This document shows, one piece after another, positions 9,701 through 16,873 of a stretch of 64,000 nucleotides of DNA. The notes beneath the pieces were generated by a model. The model saw only the letters and a program-made list of their open reading frames with translations. It did no database searches and was not told the DNA's origin. The translations under genes and the position numbers were made by a program. Position 1 is the stretch's first letter. Every line of letters begins with the position of its first letter. Location of the stretch: assembly GCA_910578345.1 (NCBI GenBank), contig CAJTRA010000015.1, positions 18,095 through 82,094 on the forward strand, in the 5' to 3' direction. The stretch comes from an uncultured Lachnospiraceae bacterium. GTDB taxonomy: Bacteria > Bacillota > Clostridia > Lachnospirales > Lachnospiraceae.

Positions 9701-11809
9701 AGTTATCGTATCTACAACACAAGCATAAATAAACTGATCATTACCATAGATGCACAGGAGTACACGGGAAAAGAAGTCGCATTATCGAAAGAGAATATTC
9801 ATGTATATGCCAACAGAACGGAAGCAAAGAAGGGCAATGAAATTACAGAACCTTGCTATGAGATCCTAAAATATAGCAGCAATATCAAAGCCGGAACGGC
9901 AAAAGTGACCCTTCGGGGAATCGGAAACTATGGAGGCGTCCGTACATGCTCTTTTAAAATTAACAAAAAACAGTATCTGACCAACCGGGTAACCGGAGTC
10001 GTGCTGGCGGAAACCGAGTTGTTTCTCGGAATCGGATGCAGCAGACAGCTTACGGCTGCCGTTATTCCGGAAGACGCCTGGAATAAAACCATACTATGGA
10101 GCTCCTCCAACAGCAAAATTGCAGAAGTTGACACAGACGGGGTGGTTACGGCAAAGAACGCAGGCAAAGTAACCATTACGGCAAAATCACAGGATACGGG
10201 AAAAAAGGCAGTCTGCAAGATAACAATCGGCATCGTTCCGGTGACAGGCGTTGCTTTCAATACCGAAGAAATTCATCAGGAAGAAGGTACAGAATACCAG
10301 TTGATTGCCACAATTTTACCGGAAGATGCAACAAACCGTAAAATTCAGTGGGAAAGTACCAACCCTGATACAGCTTCTGTCAATGAAGAAGGAAAAGTTT
10401 CTCTGAAAAAAGCAGGTATGGCAGTGATAAAGGCATATGCTGATGAGCGCCGCTTTGTTGCTAAATGTCTTGTCATTGTCAGCCCCAAAAAGGAAACAGG
10501 AATCGAAGGCGATTACCTTACACCGCAAATGTTCAGAACAATCCAGGACGATGATGACACGAATGCATTTAACGAAGCGATAAAGAACCTGAACGAAAAC
10601 TGCAATGCAGTATATGTGCCTGCCGGAATCTATCTGATCAATGCCGAAGAGAGCATCCAGCTTAAGAGTCATATGAATTTTATTCTCTCTGAGGATGCCA
10701 TAATAAAGGCAGCGCCTAATTCCGCCAAGAACTACCATATTATTTATGCGAGTAACGTTCAAAATGTAACCATCTCCGGCGGACAGATCGTCGGAGAGCG
10801 TTATGAGCACAACGGCAGCGCCGGAGAATGGGGCATGGGAATCGGCATTTATGACGGCACCAATATCAGTATTTCCAATGTGAATATTTCAAATTGTTTT
10901 GGCGATGGTATCTATCTGTGTTCCCAGCATCAGCAAGACAGTACCGCAAGCTGCAGACAGATCGAGATCATAAATTGTGAGTTTTCTAACAACAGGAGAA
11001 ATAATCTCTCTATCGTCAGCGGAGATGATATCACCGTAGATCACTGCCGTTTTTATCATGCTAACGGAACAACCCCGGAATTTGGTATTGACATTGAAAC
11101 CAATAATGCCAAAAACCCATGTGAGAGAATTACGATTTCCAATTCCATTTTTGAAGGCAATGCACAGGGAAGCATCGCCATTATCACAGCAGCTAACGAT
11201 ATTAATGTGATAAACTGCACCCTGAACGGAGATTTCGTGAATTATGCCGGTACTAACGTAACCGTTTCCAATTCCGTCATCCGTGGAGAAGTAAACGCCA
11301 GGGTTCCGATTGCGCTGGAAAATGGAACGACAATCAATGATGGAAGCAGCGAAGAAGATATCATGATCGCTTCCTTTTGTGCGAAGGAAGGCCCTTATAC
11401 CATAGGAAAATACGGAATTGATGACGCAAATGCCATGTCTTTTCGCATAATTGAAAACAGCGGCAGTCCATCGGGAAAGGCCTTGCGTTTAGAACGTCTT
11501 TCTACCGGAACCAAAGAAACCGGTTATTATCTGAAAATGGAGGAATTGCTTCTCGGAGATGCTTCCGTTTTGGAAAAAGGCGTTACCTATCGGTTTGAAT
11601 ATGTCATAAGAGGCAGCGGACAGTGGGGCATTAAAACAGACCAGACAGGATGGTATCCCTGTGTTCCCATGTCCGATCAGTTTGGTATGGGTATTGTGAC
11701 ATATCAGGCAGGCTCCGCCGCATCCTGCAACCTGATGTTATATGCAGTAGACAGGACAAACGGCATGTATTTGGAAGTGGATTCCATAAAGATCTATAAA
11801 GTCAGATAA
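6743..11809 (+). CDS. Giant extracellular protein: acidic repeats, Ig-like (Big_2) domains, right-handed beta-helix
   Basis: A 1688-residue secreted or surface protein. Parts: signal peptide (KKNIRKRISIALLTAALL.., about 1-35); low-complexity acidic stretch rich in Glu/Ala/Asp with repeats such as ANEESDKEEPA (about 35-370); a Big_2 Ig-like domain (about 374-455, WSSSN..VTALAEGTAEIT); several beta repeats with DYTVRYKNN/GKGNYKG cores (about 460-1080); two further Big_2 domains (about 1082-1250); a pectate-lyase-3-like beta-helix starting YLTPQMFRTIQDDDDTNAF (about 1257-1520), rich in NxxIxN rungs; and a C-terminal beta-sandwich that may bind carbohydrate. No LPXTG anchor is seen. AAGGAG lies 3 bases before the ATG but 9 before an in-frame GTG at 6749, so the true start may be 6749. 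Role inferred: binding or cleaving a polysaccharide outside the cell. Base use is more AT-rich than in the lac locus. Confidence 0.85.
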   Translation: MIVKKNIRKRISIALLTAALLGNSFDLPGGTLSAAEKEPGESAVSDSSAATENTAEESLANEEAEKKAPANEESDKEEPAVEDADKEALANEDTEKVDPSKQEASNAETLIDVPPKDESENSADQAVEKEDSAAYDDMHIGQIKCTDALPDRDVENTFYDKPIELAAYEIRLFVSWNESDGKENLPGTLTWSILQGEAGTRPGTRNLVNEEDDWLEFETVSEAPGFTVKEETDENDDFYNSLTVSAASSKWDDTYDYYIRAVFVSCDEERPYTAVTTLPVTRVQDRTDEALRADKTDEEEPDRLEENNPEDTADLEQSENTTEEMAAGKEAADLSAKEASEEEPADPGLAAGSEDFLTDEENALLEKTETVTIGVSKITLNRTSATMNPAENLKLSAAITPEILQPKINWSSSNCDVAFVDGNGMVTALAEGTAEITAEYEGKTASANIEVVKTDAEQNGDVSMDAEGNVIAVSDDVWVAGFERESESLTYNGSKITQNLRIYHKGKLLQEKTDYTLTYRNNINAAAHNSTRAPSVTVTMRGQYSGSRILYFTIAPRDIDEHQTQGYEQVINYAKKLNISAPTVYYGSKKLAHKKDFVCDYSALPESYTKGDAYEEGKIYEYTVHGTGNFTGSFTMKLAVVKNKNLNLNAATAVLDQRQYTYHGEALSTKDVSIVSVKFGQTVLDASLYEYQVYADSVGTGYIEITPTDLGREAGYRGKKKINIKVVGDRSIKNAVLGEDWQSAIPYSQKKLNDAGGFVQKKANVLVFETADGKETLTEDVDYTVRYKNNKKVGTATVTFTGKGRYTGSTGKTYQIMPNTELELKWRDINEKGMPITTYKKGGAIPEFELMELSPDGGRSVLNSKTDYTVSAKNNKAPGIMTCTITGKGNYKGYKSITEVKVTSADIAQGTITASDRVYSKKTNAWKSPVTITDVNGKRLTAGTDYDKKLIYYYEGMETAEPPLADTIVYVTALGIKNYGGSSITGSYRIYNTSINKLIITIDAQEYTGKEVALSKENIHVYANRTEAKKGNEITEPCYEILKYSSNIKAGTAKVTLRGIGNYGGVRTCSFKINKKQYLTNRVTGVVLAETELFLGIGCSRQLTAAVIPEDAWNKTILWSSSNSKIAEVDTDGVVTAKNAGKVTITAKSQDTGKKAVCKITIGIVPVTGVAFNTEEIHQEEGTEYQLIATILPEDATNRKIQWESTNPDTASVNEEGKVSLKKAGMAVIKAYADERRFVAKCLVIVSPKKETGIEGDYLTPQMFRTIQDDDDTNAFNEAIKNLNENCNAVYVPAGIYLINAEESIQLKSHMNFILSEDAIIKAAPNSAKNYHIIYASNVQNVTISGGQIVGERYEHNGSAGEWGMGIGIYDGTNISISNVNISNCFGDGIYLCSQHQQDSTASCRQIEIINCEFSNNRRNNLSIVSGDDITVDHCRFYHANGTTPEFGIDIETNNAKNPCERITISNSIFEGNAQGSIAIITAANDINVINCTLNGDFVNYAGTNVTVSNSVIRGEVNARVPIALENGTTINDGSSEEDIMIASFCAKEGPYTIGKYGIDDANAMSFRIIENSGSPSGKALRLERLSTGTKETGYYLKMEELLLGDASVLEKGVTYRFEYVIRGSGQWGIKTDQTGWYPCVPMSDQFGMGIVTYQAGSAASCNLMLYAVDRTNGMYLEVDSIKIYKVR

Positions 11810-11861
11810 CAGAACAAACCCTGAGATTCTTCGTCAAAAACTGATATCAAGGAGCATACAT

Positions 11862-12761
11862 ATGGAAATACGGGTACTTCAATATTTTCTTGCCATCGCT
11901 AAAGAACAGAGTATCATCCGGGCCGCCGAATCGCTTCATCTCTCCCAGCCCACTCTTTCCACACAGATCAAACATCTGGAGGAAGAGCTGGGGAAACAGC
12001 TATTGATCCGCGGGACCAAAGGTTCCCGCAAAATCACCTTGACAGAGGAGGGCATGATCCTTCGCAAACGGGCTGAGGAAATTCTGGATCTGGTCAGGAA
12101 AACAGAAAACGAAATCACCCTTTCAGATCATACCATCTTCGGCGACATCTACATCGGCGCCGGAGAAACCGATGGTATGCGCCAGTTAGCAAGAGTTGCC
12201 GGCAAGCTGAGAGAACTTCATCCTGGCATCCATTATCATATTTGCAGCGGCAATGCCGTCTATGTAAAGGAGCATCTCGATAAGGGACTGATCGATTTTG
12301 GCATGATACTTGGGATGCCTGACCTGGATAAATACGAAGCCCTGAAACTTCCTTCGAAAGATCGCTGGGGCGTTTTGATGCCAAAGGATTCCCCTCTTGC
12401 CGGGAAAGAATCTATTTCCCCGGAAGATCTGTGGGACAAGCCGCTGTTACTGTCCCAGCAGGAAACCAGAGGCAGAATGATCCTCCAATGGATCGGACGC
12501 AGCTTCTCGGAACTAAACATTACCACATCCTATAATCTGCTGTTCAATGCGTCCCTGCTTGTGGAAGAGGGATTGGGATATGCGATCTGTATTGACGGCA
12601 TCATCAATACTTCCGGAGACAGTAATCTCTGCTTTCGTCCTCTGTCTCCTTCGATCGAAACAGATCTGTATTTGATCTGGAAAAAGTACCAGATCTTTTC
12701 CAAACCGGCCGAGAAATTTCTGATGACGATACAGGAGTCTCTGTCGGTGGAAATATCATGA
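11862..12761 (+). CDS. LysR-family transcriptional regulator
   Basis: A 299-residue DNA-binding regulator. The N-terminal winged helix-turn-helix is typical: LQYFLAIAKEQSIIRAAESL followed by SQPTLSTQIKHLEEELG, then a linker helix. The rest is a periplasmic-binding-protein-like effector domain (GDIYIGAGETDGMRQLARV onward). Length matches the family. It starts 52 bases after the giant surface-protein gene on the same strand, so it could be co-transcribed or control the surface gene; a true LysR target is usually divergent, and none is here. Effector unknown. Confidence 0.92.
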   Translation: MEIRVLQYFLAIAKEQSIIRAAESLHLSQPTLSTQIKHLEEELGKQLLIRGTKGSRKITLTEEGMILRKRAEEILDLVRKTENEITLSDHTIFGDIYIGAGETDGMRQLARVAGKLRELHPGIHYHICSGNAVYVKEHLDKGLIDFGMILGMPDLDKYEALKLPSKDRWGVLMPKDSPLAGKESISPEDLWDKPLLLSQQETRGRMILQWIGRSFSELNITTSYNLLFNASLLVEEGLGYAICIDGIINTSGDSNLCFRPLSPSIETDLYLIWKKYQIFSKPAEKFLMTIQESLSVEIS

Positions 12762-12781
12762 AACATTACAATACTTTACCC

Positions 12782-12809
12782 TTGACATAATTATACTATA
12801 TAGTATAAT
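12782..12809 (+). promoter_or_regulatory. Promoter overlapped by a perfect palindromic operator (MarR autoregulation)
   Basis: TTGACA (12782-12787), 16-base spacer, TATAAT (12804-12809). The spacer and -10 are covered by a perfect 20-base palindrome, ATTATACTATATAGTATAAT (12790-12809), 18 bases before the marR start. A repressor dimer bound here would block RNA polymerase, so the operon very probably represses itself until an effector releases MarR. Confidence 0.82.
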
Positions 12810-12827
12810 TCTATATAGGAGGTTTTA

Positions 12828-13259
12828 ATGGAGACACAAGCAGGCTTTTTGATCACACAGATCAAGCAGATTGGCGGAAGAGTATTCGACAAAATACTGC
12901 TAAGAGAGAATATAAACGAGTTCAACGGTGCGCAGGGTAAGATCCTCTATGTCCTGTGGCAGCATGACCACATCTCTATCATAGAACTGTCCAGGCTTAC
13001 CGGACTCGCAAACACAACGCTTACCAGTATGCTTGACAGAATGGAAGCGGCAGAACTGTTATGCCGTCTGCCCGATCCAAAGGACAGACGTAAGAATCTG
13101 ATCTCTCTGACCGATAAGGCTGCGCGCCTGAAAGATCGTTACGATAAGGTATCGCTGGAAATGCACGAAGTATATTTCAAGGATTTTAGCACAGAGGAGA
13201 TCCTGGCATTCGAAAGCTATCTGCGAAGGGTTCTGGACAATGTAAAGGAGGAATTATAG
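12828..13259 (+). CDS. MarR-family transcriptional repressor
   Basis: A 143-residue dimeric winged-helix regulator. The recognition helix SRLTGLANTTLTSMLDRM and the wing DPKDRRKNLISLT (the DxRxxR-type wing of MarR proteins) are clear; flanking helices form the dimer arm. The ATG has an ideal AGGAGG 5 bases upstream. It is followed after 2 bases by the flavin reductase-like gene, so the two form an operon under the palindromic operator. MarR proteins commonly respond to phenolics, oxidants or drugs; pairing with a flavoprotein suggests redox or quinone-type stress, an inference only. Confidence 0.92.
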   Translation: METQAGFLITQIKQIGGRVFDKILLRENINEFNGAQGKILYVLWQHDHISIIELSRLTGLANTTLTSMLDRMEAAELLCRLPDPKDRRKNLISLTDKAARLKDRYDKVSLEMHEVYFKDFSTEEILAFESYLRRVLDNVKEEL

Positions 13260-13261
13260 CA

Positions 13262-13837
13262 ATGACCAAAATATCAAGACAGGCAACCAATGACTTTTGT
13301 CCTCAGACACTGTTTCTATACGGCACATACAAGGAAGACCATACTCCTGATTTCGGCCTGTTCTGCTGGTTCAGCTACTGCTGGGACAAGGAACTGTGTG
13401 CAATGATCTGCATCGGAGGCGAGAAACTGACAAAGGACCGGATCAAGGCAGGCAATGTCTTCTCAGCCAATCTTGTCACACAGAAGCTGCTCCCTATGGC
13501 AGATTATCTTGGGAACAAATCAGGCTATGACGAAGACAAAATGAATTTCGATACTGCGATCGGCGAAGGAAAAGCGCTGGATGTGCCAATCCTCAAGGAA
13601 AGTCCCGTTAATTTTGAGCTGGAAGTCGCAAGCAGTATTCCTCTCGATGACGGCGAAGTCTTCCTTTGCCGGATGCGGAATGTCCTTTATGACGAGGAAC
13701 TTACCGACGAAAGTTTATCCGTCGGCGAGCGTCTGCGCAGGATCGCTCCCATCTCAACGACCTGCGGCACCTACTTTTCTTACACAGGAGAAGTGCTGGG
13801 CGCGTGGGGTGAACCTGGGAAAACATTTCTGAAATAA
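13262..13837 (+). CDS. Flavin reductase-like (flavoredoxin-type) protein
   Basis: A 191-residue cytoplasmic protein of the flavin reductase/FMN-binding split-barrel type. Features seen are an N-terminal substrate loop (CPQTLFLYGTYKED), a central MICIGGEKLTKDRIKAGNVFSANLVT, where FMN phosphate binding is expected, and a C-terminal cap (TTCGTYFSYTGEVLGAWG). Such proteins bind FMN and either reduce flavins or shuttle electrons. It is the second gene of the marR operon. A specific substrate cannot be read from sequence. Confidence 0.78.
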   Translation: MTKISRQATNDFCPQTLFLYGTYKEDHTPDFGLFCWFSYCWDKELCAMICIGGEKLTKDRIKAGNVFSANLVTQKLLPMADYLGNKSGYDEDKMNFDTAIGEGKALDVPILKESPVNFELEVASSIPLDDGEVFLCRMRNVLYDEELTDESLSVGERLRRIAPISTTCGTYFSYTGEVLGAWGEPGKTFLK

Positions 13838-13875
13838 AAAAACGAGCAAAGCAATTCTTGTAAGATAAGAAAGCA

Positions 13876-13917
13876 GAAGGGAGCAGATCCACAGCCAACC
13901 GCCGGTCTGCTCCCTTC
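13876..13917. terminator. Bidirectional terminator between the flavin reductase and lacM
   Basis: A perfect 12-base stem, GAAGGGAGCAGA (13876-13887) with TCTGCTCCCTTC (13906-13917), around an 18-base loop. It lies between two convergent genes and is flanked by T-rich sequence on the plus side (TCTTCTTCC) and T-rich sequence on the minus side (TGCTTTCTTATCTT), so it can serve both operons. Confidence 0.75.
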
Positions 13918-13925
13918 TCTTCTTC

Positions 13926-14891
13926 CTATTCCTTCACACCGCCGATCCAGAATCCGTATGTGATATCTTCCTCCGCGCTGATATGATAAGCCGGTTCCAC
14001 ATCAGTCCCCCAGCTGTCGATCCCACCTACGCCGCGCACTGCGCCCAGCACAGTAAGCACTGTCCTTCTTGCAGGCGGCAGTTCCTCATGATGGGTCGCA
14101 TTCTCCAGCTCCTGCGCCGTATAGGGAAGACAGGCAAAAGCGATCGTCTTTCCCTCTTCTGCACAAAAGCGCAGCCCTGTCTCCCGTCTCTCCTTGCAGG
14201 AATTGTCTAATACCGTACTGCGGTACACTTCCACCCATTTCGTCTGCATGTGCATACCACAATCCTGCGGCACCATGTAAGGCGTTACCGGAAGACCTTC
14301 CACCTCATAGACGCCGGGAACACCACCTGCCATCCTGTCCGGATAAGTCTCGCCGGACAGCCCTTCATAGCGGTATCTGTCGGCACAGGTCGGCATCACA
14401 AACCGCATACCGAATACGGGAAGCTGCGGCAGACCCTTCCTGCCCTTATAATGAACGCGGACATGAATATCCCCGCCCGCAGATACTTCATAGGCCACCG
14501 TAACCAATGTCTGAGGCTGCGTGATCGTTTCGTAGGTATAGGTGATCTGCGCCCGGTCCGCTTCCACCGCGCCGCCGTACTTGTTGTTGGCCGGAGGCAT
14601 GGGCACCGTCACCGGGGTATCATCGATCATAACCTCAATCCCCGCATTCTTGATAAAGCAGTCCGCCGCAAGCCACATGCCGCTCTTGATGCCGAAGCCG
14701 CTGCCCCTGTCATTGTCTGTCAGCGCTCTCCAGAAGGTAGGCGCCGGAGCCCTGTAGAGCCACTCCCTGCCATCGCGCACCAGTGATTCCATTCCGATCC
14801 TTGTCCCCGAAAACACATAAGAAAACCCTTCTCCGCGCATCCCGATGGTCACATCGCCCACGATCACTTTCAATTTATTCGTACAATCCAT
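13926..14891 (-). CDS. lacM: Beta-galactosidase small subunit (LacM type, GH2 C-terminal domain)
   Basis: A 321-residue protein equal to the C-terminal third (Bgal_small_N domain) of GH2 beta-galactosidases. Visible are FWRALTDNDRGSGFG, the standard opening motif of that domain, and RYEGLSGETYPDR, which matches the Y-GxGPxExYxD motif of full-length enzymes. It overlaps the large-subunit gene by 17 bases and has its own AGGAGGTGA ribosome site inside the end of that gene. This is the LacL/LacM arrangement known in lactic acid bacteria, where both chains are needed for activity. The overlap with a private ribosome site argues against a frameshifted pseudogene. Confidence 0.88.
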   Translation of the reverse strand: MDCTNKLKVIVGDVTIGMRGEGFSYVFSGTRIGMESLVRDGREWLYRAPAPTFWRALTDNDRGSGFGIKSGMWLAADCFIKNAGIEVMIDDTPVTVPMPPANNKYGGAVEADRAQITYTYETITQPQTLVTVAYEVSAGGDIHVRVHYKGRKGLPQLPVFGMRFVMPTCADRYRYEGLSGETYPDRMAGGVPGVYEVEGLPVTPYMVPQDCGMHMQTKWVEVYRSTVLDNSCKERRETGLRFCAEEGKTIAFACLPYTAQELENATHHEELPPARRTVLTVLGAVRGVGGIDSWGTDVEPAYHISAEEDITYGFWIGGVKE

Positions 14892-16800
14892 AGTAATATC
14901 TCACCTCCTGTATCGCCGGTTTCTCAGTTCTGTCCGCAAACACGATGCCATTGCCGGAAAACTCATAATCGCTGGCCCGGTCGTCAAAATCTCCTCCGTA
15001 ACGCAGCACTTTCTTCCCGGTCACCGGGTCTGTCACATAGAGCGCCTGGTCGATGTAATCCCAGATATAACCGCCCTGGTACATCTCGAAACGGTCAAGC
15101 AGATCTATATAAGACTTCATACCACCCAGCGAGTTCCCCATATCATGCATATATTCACACAGAATAAAAGGCTTCTTCGGCTTATTTTCCAGATAAGCTG
15201 CAATATCCTCCGGTTTCGCATACATACGGCTCTCCACATCGGAAACCACATCCTCATAGGCGCGGTCATAGATCACACCCTCATAGTGCACCAGTCTGGT
15301 GTCGTCTTTCTCCTTGAAAAGGCGCTGCATCGCCGCAATATCATCTCCCACAAAGGACTCATTGCCAAGCGACCAGAACAGGATGGACGGATGATTCTTG
15401 AATGTCTCGAAATTACTTCTGGCCCGGTCCACCACCGCTTCCTTCCACTGCGGCAGACTGCCCGGCACATTCCAGGACGGCTCCGTGAACACCTTCTGCC
15501 AGGAACCGTGGCTCTCCAGATTCGTCTCCGACATCACATAGATACCGTTTTGATCGCACAGGTCATACCACGCGATCTGATCAGGATAGTGACAGGTACG
15601 CACCGAATTGATATGGTTCCTCTTAAAACATTCGATATCCCACTCCATATCCTGCATGGTGATGCATCTGCCGTTCTCGGCATTCCATTCATGCCGGTTC
15701 ACGCCGTTGATGATCAGCCGCTTCCCATTGAAGAAGATCACCTTGTCCCGCAGTTCTATGCGGCGGAAACCTGCTTCACAGGGCACCGCCTCTGTAACCT
15801 CTCCCTGTTCGTCCTCCAGCACGACTGTAAGCCTGTATAAATACGGATTCCTGTTCTCCCAGAGCACCGGATCTTCGATCTCGTCAAACACAGCCTGAAC
15901 CATAGAAGCCGCCGCCACAGTCTTCTCCCCGATCACCTGACCGTCCTGATCCTGCAAAGTGATCTTCACAGCGCCGGCTAGCTGCAAAGGCTCTGGGGCA
16001 GTCTGTGCCTGCAGATCTTCTGCACCCTCTGCCGACAGCTTCACCTGCACATTCACATATCCCTTCTTCAGATCCTCAGACAAAACGGGCTTCACCCACA
16101 GATCCTCCACATGCAGCTTCGGTTTGGCATACAGCGTCACATTCCGGAAGATCCCTGAGAACCGGAAGAAATCCTGATCCTCCAGATAGGCCGCCGTGCT
16201 GTTCTTATACACTTCCACTGCCAGCACATTGCCCTTCTCCCGGATGTAGGGCGTCAGATCAAACTCCGAAGGCGTGAAGGTATCTTCCGCATATCCCACA
16301 AACTGCCCGTTTAACCACACATAGGCAGCCTGCTCTACGCCCTCGAAACAGATACACACCCGTCTGCCCTTAAGTCCTTCCTCCAAGTCAAATGTCCTGC
16401 GGTAAGAACCTACCGGATTATATGCCGCCTCACTGAAAGACCCTTCTTCCTTCCTGTCCTCCCCCAAAGCATAAGCCGGGCGGCGGTACACCTGTCCCTC
16501 CCACGGGTACATCGTATTAATGTAATGGATCTTGTCATATCCTGCAATCTCAATATGGCACGGCACCTTGATCTCCCCGAATCCCTCCATATTGTAATCC
16601 TCCCGGTAGAAATCCGCCGGACGGCTCTTGGGATTCACGGACCAGGCAAACTGCCACATGCCGTTCAACGACTGATACAGGGAACTCTCCCGCCTCTCCA
16701 TCTCCTCCACGCTTCCATAGATCTTATGGTCACTGTGTGCCGGAAGCTGCCCGACACGGAATACCTGCGGGTCATCCAGCCATTTGATATCTGGTTGCAT
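14875..16800 (-). CDS. lacL: Beta-galactosidase large subunit (LacL type, GH2)
   Basis: A 641-residue catalytic chain of GH2 beta-galactosidase, which releases terminal beta-linked galactose. It has the sugar-binding, Ig-like and TIM-barrel domains; the acid/base glutamate is in SLGNES near residue 481 and the nucleophile in ILCEYMHDMGNSLGG near 549. It stops where LacZ would continue into the C-terminal domain, which is supplied by the overlapping lacM. The ATG at 16800 was chosen because GGGAGG sits 6 bases upstream; an upstream ATG at 16869 would add 23 residues without a ribosome site. No signal peptide, hence cytoplasmic. Last but one gene of the minus-strand glycosidase operon. Confidence 0.9.
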   Translation of the reverse strand: MQPDIKWLDDPQVFRVGQLPAHSDHKIYGSVEEMERRESSLYQSLNGMWQFAWSVNPKSRPADFYREDYNMEGFGEIKVPCHIEIAGYDKIHYINTMYPWEGQVYRRPAYALGEDRKEEGSFSEAAYNPVGSYRRTFDLEEGLKGRRVCICFEGVEQAAYVWLNGQFVGYAEDTFTPSEFDLTPYIREKGNVLAVEVYKNSTAAYLEDQDFFRFSGIFRNVTLYAKPKLHVEDLWVKPVLSEDLKKGYVNVQVKLSAEGAEDLQAQTAPEPLQLAGAVKITLQDQDGQVIGEKTVAAASMVQAVFDEIEDPVLWENRNPYLYRLTVVLEDEQGEVTEAVPCEAGFRRIELRDKVIFFNGKRLIINGVNRHEWNAENGRCITMQDMEWDIECFKRNHINSVRTCHYPDQIAWYDLCDQNGIYVMSETNLESHGSWQKVFTEPSWNVPGSLPQWKEAVVDRARSNFETFKNHPSILFWSLGNESFVGDDIAAMQRLFKEKDDTRLVHYEGVIYDRAYEDVVSDVESRMYAKPEDIAAYLENKPKKPFILCEYMHDMGNSLGGMKSYIDLLDRFEMYQGGYIWDYIDQALYVTDPVTGKKVLRYGGDFDDRASDYEFSGNGIVFADRTEKPAIQEVRYYYGLYE

Positions 16801-16873
16801 ATGCAAACCTCCCTTCCTTCTCATACCCAAGATCCCACTTGATGGAATCTCAAATTTATGTCCACACAAGGCG

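Noticed and set aside
14845..15840. Long plus-strand open frame opposite lacL
   Set aside because: It has no ribosome site and no recognisable protein character; it is a codon-bias shadow of lacL. The same holds for long frames opposite the lacZ gene (20901-21992), htpG (43834-44844) and the GHKL kinase (59640-60617).
13926..16800. lacL and lacM read as one beta-galactosidase broken by a frameshift
   Set aside because: The 17-base overlap, a private AGGAGGTGA ribosome site for lacM and the known LacL/LacM design argue for two real genes.
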